A program made the position numbers and the translations under genes. The notes under the pieces are model-generated. The model searched no databases, was not told the origin of the DNA, and saw nothing but the letters and a program-made list of their open reading frames with translations. 64,000 nt of DNA, taken from CAWGET01 sp963821715. GTDB lineage: Bacteria; Bacteroidota; Ignavibacteria; Ignavibacteriales; Melioribacteraceae. This document shows positions 8,867-17,632 of this stretch, one piece after another (within the stretch, counting starts at the first letter, position 1; each line of letters begins with the position of its first letter). The stretch is taken from NCBI GenBank assembly GCA_963821715.1, contig CAWGET010000004.1:124001-188000 (forward strand), read 5' to 3'.

Positions 8867-9370
8867 TTAATTAATTATCGCGCTTATTCCTTTCAATTGA
8901 TAAACTTTAGCGACTTTCTTTTTTGAACAGCATCCATCTTCTTTTTCAGTTACTGCTTTTTCCATGCGGACTTTAGAATAATCGCTTTTTGCTTCTGCTT
9001 TTTCCGCATGAGCTTCAGAACAATCACTTTTTGCTTCGGTCTCGATAGCGTAGATTTCGCCTTCTACTACCGCGTTTTTTCCCATTGATTCCATCGGAAA
9101 AACTATTTCACCGTCGTTAACTTTAACTTTAAGCATGTTATCTTTTTCATCACTCAACACTATCCAGCATCCCATCTTCTCGCACACACCGGTTATTTTT
9201 CCTTCAACTTGTACTGTTTTTCCTTCGTATGCTTCCGGCGTCGCCGTTATTTCGCCAATGGAAGTTTTTTCATCTAATGTTAATTCTTTCCCATATTTCT
9301 CCGCTTCAGCGGCAAATATAAAATTTGCGAAAATTAATACCGCGAAAATGATTGAAAAGATTTTTTTCAT
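8867..9370 (-). CDS. DUF4920-like periplasmic OB-fold protein with duplicated C-terminal segment
   Basis: A 167-residue protein with a signal peptide (MKKIFSIIFAVLIFANFIFA) and a small beta domain (about 28-115) carrying GKTVQVEGKITGVCEKMGCW and MLKVKVNDGEIVFPMESMGK, as in DUF4920/OB-fold periplasmic proteins. The C-MGC pair may bind metal or form a disulfide. Residues about 112-139 are two tandem 14-residue copies (EAKSDCSEAHAEKA and EAKSDYSKVRMEKA), followed by a Cys-Cys-Lys-rich piece GCCSKKK. The copies are encoded by adjoining 42-bp units at 8996-9037 and 8954-8995. Function is unknown; a metal or redox role is only inferred from the cysteines. Confidence 0.75.
   Translation of the reverse strand: MKKIFSIIFAVLIFANFIFAAEAEKYGKELTLDEKTSIGEITATPEAYEGKTVQVEGKITGVCEKMGCWIVLSDEKDNMLKVKVNDGEIVFPMESMGKNAVVEGEIYAIETEAKSDCSEAHAEKAEAKSDYSKVRMEKAVTEKEDGCCSKKKVAKVYQLKGISAIIN
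8954..9037 (-). repeat. 42-bp in-frame tandem duplication in the DUF4920 gene
   Basis: Two adjoining 42-bp units (8954-8995 and 8996-9037) encode 14-residue repeats sharing the EAKSD start and the EKA end. Differences between them (for example Cys to Tyr) show the duplication is not new. Confidence 0.75.
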
Positions 9371-9470
9371 TATTTGTCCTTTATCTGTTTTGTAATAGAT
9401 TTTTAATTTCGTGGAAATAATTTAACAAAAAATATTTGTAACTTTAGCCGTCAAATAAAAAAAATTAATA

Positions 9471-10517
9471 ATGCAGAGAAGAACATTTATAAAAGGAAGC
9501 GCCGCTTCCATCGCTTTATCACAAATACCGCTTTCGAAAGTCTTTTCATCACACTATACATCGGGCAGGCAAAAATTAAAACCGCCAAAATTAAATGCAG
9601 GTGATACAGTCGCGCTTGTCGCTCCGGCAAGTTTTATTACTGAGGAAGAACTTCATGATTCGGTTGCTAACATTAATAAATTAGGATTGAAAGTTATTTA
9701 TTCCAAAAATATACTTGCTAAACGGGGACATTTAGCAGGAGACGATAAGATTCGGGCGGAAGACGTTAATGAAATGTTTTCACTTAATGAAGTTAAAGGC
9801 ATCGTCTGTGCCAGGGGAGGATATGGAGCATCCAGGATATTGCCCGCTCTGGATTATGAATTGATAAAACGAAATCCCAAGATATTTATCGGTTACAGCG
9901 ATATTACTTCACTCCTATACGGAATCTATTCGCAGACCGGTTTGGTCTGCTTCCATGGTCCTGTTGGTATTTCGACATTCAATGATTTTTCCCTGAAGTA
10001 TATGCAAAATTTATTAATGACTCCTGAATCAGAACTCAGATTAATTTCCGATGAATCAAATAAAGATCCAGATTTTAAAATAGAAGTTATCAGAAGCGGC
10101 ATTGCTGAAGGAGAGCTCGTCGGGGGAAATCTATCTCTCGCAGTTTCCGTTATCGGGACTAAGTACGATGTTGATTATTCCGGTAAGATTCTTTTCCTAG
10201 AAGAAATTGATGAAACTCCGCAGCGGGTTGACCGTATGCTTACACAGCTTGAACAATCGGGAAAACTTGATGCAGTAACCGGCGTAGCGATGGGAGTCTT
10301 TAAAGATTCCAATGTTTATAAAGGTGAAACAAAATTTGAAAAATCATTAACTCTTTCCGAAATTTTCTATGACAGGTTTTACCATTTAAATATTCCGGTA
10401 ATTTACGGCCTCTCATTTGGGCACATTGAAAATAAATTCACTCTTCCGTTCGGAATAAACTCGCGGCTGAACACAATGGATAAGAGCATAACGCTTTTGG
10501 AAACAGCGGTAGTCTAA
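9471..10517 (+). CDS. LD-carboxypeptidase (peptidase S66, LdcA/MccF family) with Tat-like signal
   Basis: A serine peptidase of 348 residues that cleaves the L,D bond releasing the terminal D-Ala of murein tetrapeptides during recycling. The S66 triad is visible: Ser143 in IGYSDIT, Glu244 or Glu245 in FLEEIDETPQR, and His318 in FGHIENKFTLPFG. The N-terminus MQRRTFIKGSAASIAL has the twin-arginine RRTFIK pattern and a short hydrophobic stretch, suggesting export, unlike the cytoplasmic E. coli LdcA. The stop overlaps the priA start by one base (TAATG), so both are probably co-expressed. A MccF-like self-immunity role is possible but less likely in this context. Confidence 0.92.
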   Translation: MQRRTFIKGSAASIALSQIPLSKVFSSHYTSGRQKLKPPKLNAGDTVALVAPASFITEEELHDSVANINKLGLKVIYSKNILAKRGHLAGDDKIRAEDVNEMFSLNEVKGIVCARGGYGASRILPALDYELIKRNPKIFIGYSDITSLLYGIYSQTGLVCFHGPVGISTFNDFSLKYMQNLLMTPESELRLISDESNKDPDFKIEVIRSGIAEGELVGGNLSLAVSVIGTKYDVDYSGKILFLEEIDETPQRVDRMLTQLEQSGKLDAVTGVAMGVFKDSNVYKGETKFEKSLTLSEIFYDRFYHLNIPVIYGLSFGHIENKFTLPFGINSRLNTMDKSITLLETAVV

Positions 10518-12982
10518 TGTACGCCCAAGTTGTATTTCCACTCCCCTTTCGTAACGCATTTACATATTCCATTCCGGATGATCTTGAGGAAACGGTCAAA
10601 ACCGGAGTCCGCGTTGTTGTGCCTTTTGGGAAACGGACGTTGACCGGGTTTGTAATTGACGTTTCTGAAACAACCGACGTCAAAGAAAAAATAAAACCCA
10701 TAAGGGATGTTTTAGACGAAACTCCGATATTCGATAAAGATTCGCTAAAATTTTATGAATGGATTTCGGGATACTATTTAAGCTCACTCGGTGAAGCGCT
10801 TAAAAACTCTGTGCCTTACGGAAGCGATGTTGAATCGAAAAGAAAAATTGTTTCCGACCGGGATCATTGCGAAGAAATATTGGCTGCCGAAAAAAAGAAA
10901 AGTTCCATAAAAGCCAAATTGCTCGCTGCCCTAAGCCAAAAAGAAATCCACAGGATCTCCTCTTTGCAGAAAACAGTCAAGCGAAAAAATATTTATTCAG
11001 CGCTTCGTTCGCTCGAAAATGAAGGGGCAATTTCAATTCTGAATGAAATAGAAGATCCGAAGGTAAGCGTAAAAAAAGTTAAATTTGTAGAACCGGCTAA
11101 ACCATTGGATGAAATTTACGACGCAATGCCGGATATCGAATCATCATCCCCAAAGCAAGTTGTAATTCTGCTCGAATTATTAGCCGCTAATGGAAAACCT
11201 TTACAATTATCGGAGCTTTTAAAAAACACAAACACCCATCGTTCTTCCGTAACATCGCTCGAGACGAAAGGATTAGTTCGCGTTTTTGATAAAGAAGTTG
11301 AACGTGTTTACAGCGAAACGTATAAAGAAAATTTGCAGGAACTTATTCTAACGAGTGAGCAATCGAAAATAGTTGAGGAAGTGAAAAAGAAAATTGAGGA
11401 GGATGAATTTACTCCTTATTTACTACGCGGAGTAACGGGAAGCGGAAAAACACAAGTCTATATTGAACTGACAAAGACAGCGATCGCAAAGAATAAAACT
11501 GCACTCATTCTGGTGCCGGAAATATCCTTAACTCCTCAAATAACATCGAGATTCCTGAATACTTTCGGGAAGCTTGTAACGGTAATCCACAGCAGAATGT
11601 CTCTGGGAGAAAGGTATGATAGCTGGCGCGGAATAATTTCGGGAAAATATAAAATAATAATCGGGGCGAGGTCGGCATTGTTCGCGCCTTTAAAAAATAT
11701 CGGTTTAATTGTGGTTGATGAGGAACACGACCAGAGTTATAAACAGCATGAGAACATTCCGAAATATAACGCGCGTGATTCCGCAGTTGTTCGTGCGCAG
11801 TTAAATAACTGCCCTGTTTTGCTTGGCTCCGCTACGCCATCTATAGAAAGTTTTTACAACGCCGCGGAAGGCAAATATAATTTACTCGAGCTGAATAAAA
11901 GAATCGACGACGCTAAACTTCCGATGATCAAACTGGTTAATGTTAATTTCGAAAAAAAGAAACACAGGATGAACGGGATCTTTTCCGACACACTGCTCCA
12001 GGAAATAAAGAAGCGATTAGAACGGGAAGAGAGCGTTATTATTCTACAAAACAGAAGAGGTTTTGCTACACACATTTTCTGTGAGGATTGCGGCGAAATT
12101 GAGGAATGCCCGCATTGTTCGGTTTCCCTTGTTTATCATTTGAATTCAAATCTTCTTCGCTGTCACTATTGCGGATATACGAAACCAACTCCGCGCGCCT
12201 GCTCAAACTGCGGTTCCATTTCAATGAAATTTTTTGGAACAGGGACTCAGAAGGTGGAAGATGAGTTGACCGTCTTTTTCCCGGATATAAAAATTGAACG
12301 AATAGATTCGGACTCGATTTCCAAAAAAGGAAATCTAGGATTAATAATGAACCGATTCCGAAAGGGTGAAATTGATCTGCTTGTCGGGACTCAGATGGTT
12401 TCAAAGGGATTAGATTTTTCCAATGTAACTTTAGTCGGTGTTATTTCTGCCGAAACAACTTTATGGCTGCCCGATTTTCGAGCAGATGAAAGAACGTTCC
12501 AACTTTTAACACAAGTTGCGGGAAGATCCGGACGGAGTAAAACAGAAGGAGAGGTTTTAATACAAACCCAGGATCATAATCATTTTGTTTTGCAAAAAGT
12601 GCTGAATTATGATAACGAAGGATTTTACGAACGCGAATTAAAAATAAGAGAACAGTTTAATTATCCGCCGTTCACAAGGCTCGGGTTAATTGAGAGTAAA
12701 GATGAAAATGAATCAGCCGCGTTAGGAGCGATAAATGATTTTCATAAACTAATTCTTAAATACCGAAAAGGAATAGAGATAAATAAACCGAATCCGGCCG
12801 TAATAGCGAAGATCAAAAATCAGTACCGGTTTCATCTTCTGATAAGAAGCGGTAAAAAGTTAGATCCTTCCGGGAAACTTCTTCGGGGAGCGATTTTAAA
12901 CGCCTATATTGAGTTTAAGAGAGTTTCAAAATACCGCGACATAAAATTGTTCTTCGACATTGATCCGCAAAGTATTTTGTAA
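10517..12982 (+). CDS. priA: Primosomal protein N' (replication restart helicase PriA)
   Basis: An 821-residue SF2 3'-to-5' helicase that reloads the replisome at stalled forks. Seen: the N-terminal 3'-DNA-binding domain (about 1-100), Walker A GVTGSGKT at about 305-312, the Walker B DEEH box at about 401-404, and the zinc-binding insertion with paired Cys motifs (CEDCGEIEECPHCS, then CHYCGY and CSNCG, about 522-566). These are followed by the helicase C domain with GTQMVSKGLDFSNV and AGRSGR. All catalytic motifs are intact. It overlaps the upstream LD-carboxypeptidase stop by one base. Confidence 0.98.
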   Translation: MYAQVVFPLPFRNAFTYSIPDDLEETVKTGVRVVVPFGKRTLTGFVIDVSETTDVKEKIKPIRDVLDETPIFDKDSLKFYEWISGYYLSSLGEALKNSVPYGSDVESKRKIVSDRDHCEEILAAEKKKSSIKAKLLAALSQKEIHRISSLQKTVKRKNIYSALRSLENEGAISILNEIEDPKVSVKKVKFVEPAKPLDEIYDAMPDIESSSPKQVVILLELLAANGKPLQLSELLKNTNTHRSSVTSLETKGLVRVFDKEVERVYSETYKENLQELILTSEQSKIVEEVKKKIEEDEFTPYLLRGVTGSGKTQVYIELTKTAIAKNKTALILVPEISLTPQITSRFLNTFGKLVTVIHSRMSLGERYDSWRGIISGKYKIIIGARSALFAPLKNIGLIVVDEEHDQSYKQHENIPKYNARDSAVVRAQLNNCPVLLGSATPSIESFYNAAEGKYNLLELNKRIDDAKLPMIKLVNVNFEKKKHRMNGIFSDTLLQEIKKRLEREESVIILQNRRGFATHIFCEDCGEIEECPHCSVSLVYHLNSNLLRCHYCGYTKPTPRACSNCGSISMKFFGTGTQKVEDELTVFFPDIKIERIDSDSISKKGNLGLIMNRFRKGEIDLLVGTQMVSKGLDFSNVTLVGVISAETTLWLPDFRADERTFQLLTQVAGRSGRSKTEGEVLIQTQDHNHFVLQKVLNYDNEGFYERELKIREQFNYPPFTRLGLIESKDENESAALGAINDFHKLILKYRKGIEINKPNPAVIAKIKNQYRFHLLIRSGKKLDPSGKLLRGAILNAYIEFKRVSKYRDIKLFFDIDPQSIL

Positions 12983-13050
12983 ATGACCTTGCAGAAGTTT
13001 TTTGGCAAGCTTATAAAACACTAAACTTCTTAATAAGAATAATAAGAAAA

Positions 13051-13075
13051 ATCCCCGCAGAAATTACTCGGGGAT
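13051..13075. terminator. Intrinsic terminator between priA and the Yip1 gene
   Basis: A 7-bp stem, ATCCCCG / CGGGGAT, with an 11-base loop. The minus strand continues TTTTCTTATT after the stem, so it mainly ends the minus-strand Yip1-family gene. It may also stop priA transcripts. Confidence 0.7.
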
Positions 13076-13102
13076 CTTTCAAAGTGAACTTACTTATTTT
13101 TT

Positions 13103-13924
13103 TTACATTCCAAACCAGCGAAGGAACGGAAACGCCTGTGCAAGAAGAAACATCAGGAACGTAAATCCTATCCAAAGTCCAAACACCATAATAAAATATT
13201 TTCCGTAACTCTTCGATTTGAACATTTTAGCGAAAGCAATACTCACTACCGCATAAAACCAAATTGAGAAAACATCGAGTTTCCCCAGCAAAAATCCACC
13301 GATAGTTGATTTGTCAACACCCATCAAAGACGCAGCGCTGGTATCGTTAAGTGCTTTGTTCATTATGAATGCTAAAATTACCATCACTATAAGCTGCAAA
13401 ACAACTATGTAGTAAGGAAGCCCATATGCTACCATCGCCGTTGAATAGGTTCCGGTATCTTTGAACGCGAACTTAGCAAAAAGATAGAAGACGCCCGATA
13501 CGATGAAGAATACGAGGAATGTCACTATAACAATTCCGATAAGGGAAAAGAAAATATTTCCCATTCCGCTTTCCATTCTTTCACGTATCTGTTCCTTCTG
13601 CTCGTCAGCTTGGTCCTGAGTCATCTGTCCGCTTTCCACAGCGGCGTCAAACCGCTCTTCAATTTGAGCCATCTGTTTTTCGACAACACTGAGCTTAATT
13701 TCAGGATTGCTCATAATTAAATAATTAGAAATCGCAGCGACTACAATTACAATCATTAGTGGTATAAGCCAGTCGATTGCTTTAGGTGGATATTTTGAAG
13801 TCTCCTCAAAGATGTTTGACGGTTCTGTAAATACGCCAACCAATTTGTCGGAATGAGAAGGTTCGTAATCTGTTTCGATTGGTTCAGGCTGGGGAGATTG
13901 GGATTCGTAATTTTCTTCCATCAA
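13103..13924 (-). CDS. Yip1-domain membrane protein
   Basis: A 273-residue protein. An acidic, proline-rich cytoplasmic N-tail (about 1-45) leads to five membrane segments of Yip1 type (LIPLMIVIVVAAISNYLI, then FFSLIGIVIVTFLVFFIVSG, three more to the end). A charged coiled-coil-like loop (MAQIEERFDAAVESGQMTQDQADEQKE) separates the first two. The segment YSTAMVAYGLPYYIVVLQL matches the conserved part of bacterial YIP1 proteins. Function in bacteria is not established. A second Met directly follows the first, so the start could be three bases downstream. Confidence 0.8.
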   Translation of the reverse strand: MMEENYESQSPQPEPIETDYEPSHSDKLVGVFTEPSNIFEETSKYPPKAIDWLIPLMIVIVVAAISNYLIMSNPEIKLSVVEKQMAQIEERFDAAVESGQMTQDQADEQKEQIRERMESGMGNIFFSLIGIVIVTFLVFFIVSGVFYLFAKFAFKDTGTYSTAMVAYGLPYYIVVLQLIVMVILAFIMNKALNDTSAASLMGVDKSTIGGFLLGKLDVFSIWFYAVVSIAFAKMFKSKSYGKYFIMVFGLWIGFTFLMFLLAQAFPFLRWFGM

Positions 13925-14051
13925 TTCCTCTCCGTTATTATGGAAAAATATTTACCCCTAATTTAATTTATTTAGTTAAATTTACCAATCGATTTAGATT
14001 AAATAATGATGTTCTGGAATGATAACTGTAAAAATAAATAGGTGCTTAAAG

Positions 14052-15429
14052 ATGAAAACCATAATTGAACCATTCAAAATTAAATCTGTTGAACCAATTC
14101 GATTTACGAACAGAAAAGAACGCGAAAAAATATTGACCGATTCCGGTTATAATCCCTTCCTAATTCATGCCGACGATGTCCTTATCGATCTCCTTACCGA
14201 TAGCGGGACATCGGCAATGAGTGCGAAACAGTGGGCAGGGATAATGGAAGGCGATGAGTCTTATGCCGGATCGAGAAGTTTTTACCGATTCGAATCCGCC
14301 GTTAAAAACGTTACAGGGATGAACAATATAATCCCAACGCATCAAGGAAGAGCCGCGGAAAAAATCTTATTCTCGATTGTTGGAGGTGAAGGTAAATATA
14401 TTCCTAATAATACTCATTTCGATACAACACGTGCAAATATTGAATATACCGGCGCGGAAGCCTTTGATCTACTTGTGGAAATAGGGAAACATCCGGAACA
14501 GCGGGCTGATTTTAAAGGAAACATGGACGTCGATGCTCTCGATAAATTTATTCAGGATTACGGCTACCAGAACATTCCTTTGGTAATGATAACTATTACT
14601 AACAATTCAGGCGGCGGACAGCCCGTTTCAATGCAAAATATAAAAGACGTACGGGAAGTCTGCAATAAATATAATCTTCCTTTATTTTTAGACGCATGCC
14701 GGTTTGCCGAAAATGCATACTTCATAAAGAAACGCGAGAAAGGATATGAGAATAAAAGCATTCCTGAAATTTGTAACGAAATGTTTTCTTATGCAGACGG
14801 TGCAACCATGAGTGCGAAGAAAGACGCTCTTGTAAACATAGGCGGTTTTCTTGCCCTTAATGATGACGAGCTCGCGATGCGCTGCCGTAATCTTTTAATT
14901 GTTACGGAAGGATTTCCTACTTACGGAGGCTTAGCCGGACGTGATCTTGAAGCCGTTGCCCAGGGACTGGAAGGAAGTCATGGACGAAAATTATCTTCAA
15001 TATAGAATACGGAGCACAGAATATCTCGGCGAAAAAATGCTTGATAACGGAATACCGATCATCGAACCGCCGGGAGGACACGCGATTTACATCGATGCGA
15101 AAAGATTTCTCCCCGAAGTTCCGCCGCATCAATATCCGGGACAGTCAATCGTCTGCGAACTTTATCTTGAAGGCGGCATTAGAGGCGTTGAAATCGGCAG
15201 TGTTATGTTCGGGAAATATGATAAAAAAACCGGCAGTTTAATTTCGCCTCCCATGGAATTAGTACGTCTCGCAATCCCCCGGAGGGTTTATACGCAAAGC
15301 CATATAGATTATGTGGCTGAAGTTGTGATAGAAGTATTTAAAAATAGAGAGAAACTAAAAGGTTATGAGATCACTTACGAGGCTCCGATGCTTCGGCATT
15401 TTACAGCGCGATTTAAACCGGTGGATTAA
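14052..15429 (+). pseudogene. tnaA: Tryptophanase (tryptophan indole-lyase) with a single-base frameshift
   Basis: A PLP enzyme that splits tryptophan to indole, pyruvate and ammonia. The start is ATG 14052 (MKTIIEPFKIKSVEPI, matching family N-termini) behind an AGGTG Shine-Dalgarno, not the ATG at 14019. The first part runs to AVAQGLE and then leaves frame. Skipping one G at 14973 joins it to EVMDENYLQYRIRSTEYLGEK and the rest, to 15429. The PLP lysine is in MSAKKDALVNIGG (Lys256/Lys257). VEIGSVMFG and the terminal LRHFTARF favour tryptophanase over tyrosine phenol-lyase, which has Arg and Phe there. No TnaC-like leader peptide was found. If the lesion is real the product lacks about a third of the enzyme. 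Confidence 0.88.
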
Positions 15430-16256
15430 TGATGAAGCTAAAAAAATTGTATTCATTTTCGGACGGAGCTCAATTATGGCGTATAATACCGGATGAGAAT
15501 AATAAACTAATAATTGAAACAAGAGATACAGAAAAAAAGGAAGTACATTTTAATTATCTGAATATTGAAACTGGAGAAGAAATTTTTCGCGATCTTCAAT
15601 TCGAGGAGAAATTCTGGATCGGTATTGAAGCTATTCATGGAAACAAAATTATCTTTCACAAATTTGCAAAACCTGATATGCCCGGGCATAAAGGAATAAT
15701 TGTTTATGATACAGACAACCGGGAAATAGCCTGGGAGACGAGCGATTACGCATTCCTGTTTTCTACGCCCGACAAAATTTATTGTTTTAAGCAAAAGTTC
15801 GAAGGTCGAGAGTTTTTCGCGCTCAATATCAATAACGGAGAAATTGAAGAAAATCTTGAAAATGATTTTGAAAAAGTTAACAGACTACGTTACAACGCTG
15901 AAGCCGCCAAGGACTATTCGAGTTATAAATTTCCGGAAATTTTTAAAGATGATGAAACTGATTTGAAAATTAGAGAAAATATCAGTAACATATTGCAAGA
16001 AGTTGAAAAAGAGGGTCCGCTTGAGTATGTAAAATATAATGAATATCTCCTGCTTAACTATCACGAAAATAAAGGCGCTTCCGGATTAACCAATATTTTC
16101 AAAATAGTTGACTTGAAAAATAACCGAAACGTAAAAACGCTTATTTTGAATAAAACCGTTAACGCTTATGCTCCCGACTCATTCTTCATAAAAGACGATC
16201 TTCTTTTTCTTCTGATCGAAAAGACACAACTTGATGTTTACAAATTAGAGATTTAG
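15429..16256 (+). CDS. Unknown protein, possibly DUF4905
   Basis: A 275-residue soluble protein without signal or membrane segment. It opens with KLKKLYSFSDGAQLWRI and has repeated short beta-rich stretches (FNYLNIETGEEIF, GIIVYDTDNREIAWE, FFALNINNGEIEE), like an irregular beta-propeller. I believe it matches DUF4905 of Bacteroidota, but this is from memory of the opening motif. Its ATG overlaps the tnaA stop by one base, with a second ATG immediately after. The next gene, amrA, starts at the base after its stop. It thus belongs to a tight tnaA-to-DUF2520 run. Function unknown. Confidence 0.7.
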   Translation: MMKLKKLYSFSDGAQLWRIIPDENNKLIIETRDTEKKEVHFNYLNIETGEEIFRDLQFEEKFWIGIEAIHGNKIIFHKFAKPDMPGHKGIIVYDTDNREIAWETSDYAFLFSTPDKIYCFKQKFEGREFFALNINNGEIEENLENDFEKVNRLRYNAEAAKDYSSYKFPEIFKDDETDLKIRENISNILQEVEKEGPLEYVKYNEYLLLNYHENKGASGLTNIFKIVDLKNNRNVKTLILNKTVNAYAPDSFFIKDDLLFLLIEKTQLDVYKLEI

Positions 16257-16826
16257 ATGGATCTTACGCTGGAAGAAAAAAATATTTTGATGACGATAGC
16301 CCGAAATTCGATTCGGAAGTTATTCGATGACGAGGAAGATTTTGATATCCCGGATGATCCGTTTCTCGAGAACAAAGCCGGCGCTTTTGTTACGCTGAAG
16401 AAAGATGACGCACTTAGGGGCTGTATTGGTTACATCATTTCAGATCTTCCGCTCGGTGAAACATTAAGGAACGCAGCTATTCAAGCGGCAACATCAGATC
16501 CCCGCTTCCCCGCGCTTGACGAAGAAGAGCTGAAGAAGATAGAACTTGAGATATCAATTCTTTCAGAGCCGTTTCCTATGGCTTCGTATGATGAGATCGA
16601 AATTGGTAAACATGGTTTAATTTTGGAAGAAAATTTTGCGAGAGCGCTGTTGCTGCCGCAAGTTCCCATCGAACACAATATGACACGTGAAGAGTTTTTA
16701 AGCTCGCTCTGCAGAAAAGCCGGACTCTCGGCGGATTTCTGGAAGACAAAAAAATTAAAGCTGAGTCTTTTTACCGCGAATGTTTTTTCCGAGAGGGATT
16801 TGGAGAAAGAAAATGGAAGAAGTTAG
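16257..16826 (+). CDS. amrA: AmmeMemoRadiSam system protein A (AMMECR1 domain)
   Basis: A 189-residue AMMECR1-domain protein. Recognised by FVTLKKDDALRGCIGYI, PLGETLRNAAIQAATSDPRFPAL, the ELEISILSEP stretch and GLILEENFARALLLPQVPIEH, all characteristic of the family; the RGCIG hexapeptide-like core is intact. It is one component of the AMMECR1-MEMO1-radical SAM set, whose reaction is not firmly known. The next gene encodes the MEMO1 homologue and overlaps it by 14 bp. The radical SAM partner is not in this window. Confidence 0.93.
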   Translation: MDLTLEEKNILMTIARNSIRKLFDDEEDFDIPDDPFLENKAGAFVTLKKDDALRGCIGYIISDLPLGETLRNAAIQAATSDPRFPALDEEELKKIELEISILSEPFPMASYDEIEIGKHGLILEENFARALLLPQVPIEHNMTREEFLSSLCRKAGLSADFWKTKKLKLSLFTANVFSERDLEKENGRS

Positions 16827-17628
16827 AAAAGCCTCCGTCGCCGGAATGTTTTATCCGGCAGACAAAGATGAATTGGAAAATGAACTTACCCAGCTGCTTA
16901 GTGAAACTGAATCGGATGAAAATTATGAAAATATTTTTGGAATTATAGTCCCTCACGCCGGTTATATTTATTCGGGAAGAACCGCCGCTTTTGCTTTCAA
17001 CACCGTTGCGGGTAGACGTTACAAAAATGTTATTGTTATTTCTCCAAGTCATCGAGAATATTTTAAGGGCATCTCAGTTTATGATGGTATGTTTTACCGG
17101 ACTCCTCTTGGCGATGTAAAAGTTAATACTGAACTTAGATCTGAGTTAATCGGGAAAAGCGATTATATTTTTGCCGGTAATAGTGGCCACGGACCTGAGC
17201 ACGCGCTTGAAGTACAAATCCCATTTCTCCAAAAAGTTTTACAAAGTTTTGAGATTATTCCGGTTGTGATGGGAGACCAAAGCAGAAAATATGTTGATGC
17301 TTTGGGAAAAGCTCTTGCTGAAGTTGCAGATGAAGAGACACTGATCGTAGTCAGTTCAGATCTGTCACATTTTTATTCCCGCGAGCAAGCAGAACAATTA
17401 GACCGAAAGATTGAAACGAGTATTGAACAAATGGACTACGAAGAGCTGCAAACCAACCTCGAAAGGAAAAACTGCGAAGCGTGCGGCGGCGGTGGAATTG
17501 CGGCCCTTTTGAAAGCCGCACAAATAAAGGGGAAAGAGAATGTTAAAATTCTCGCCCGTACTGATTCAGCCGAAATAACAGGCGATACGAGCGAAGTGGT
17601 CGGATATCTTTCGGCTGTAATTTATTAA
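16813..17628 (+). CDS. amrB: AmmeMemoRadiSam system protein B (MEMO1 family)
   Basis: A 271-residue MEMO1/extradiol-dioxygenase-like fold protein. The start is ATG 16813 (MEEVRKASVAGMFYPAD), preceded by GGAGAAAG; an upstream in-frame start at 16780 would add a non-conserved piece. Metal-site-type His residues are seen in IVPHAGYIYSGRTAAFAF, GPEHALEVQIPFLQ and SSDLSHFY, with CGGGGIAAL near the end. It overlaps amrA by 14 bp, so the two are translationally coupled. Family function is not firmly established; iron or copper binding has been proposed for homologues. Confidence 0.93.
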   Translation: MEEVRKASVAGMFYPADKDELENELTQLLSETESDENYENIFGIIVPHAGYIYSGRTAAFAFNTVAGRRYKNVIVISPSHREYFKGISVYDGMFYRTPLGDVKVNTELRSELIGKSDYIFAGNSGHGPEHALEVQIPFLQKVLQSFEIIPVVMGDQSRKYVDALGKALAEVADEETLIVVSSDLSHFYSREQAEQLDRKIETSIEQMDYEELQTNLERKNCEACGGGGIAALLKAAQIKGKENVKILARTDSAEITGDTSEVVGYLSAVIY

Positions 17629-17632
17629 TTCA

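Noticed and set aside
14019..14051. In-frame ATG upstream of tnaA, considered as a start or a TnaC-like leader
   Set aside because: It is in the same frame with no stop, so it is not a leader peptide. It carries no Trp codon, and family N-termini match the ATG at 14052.
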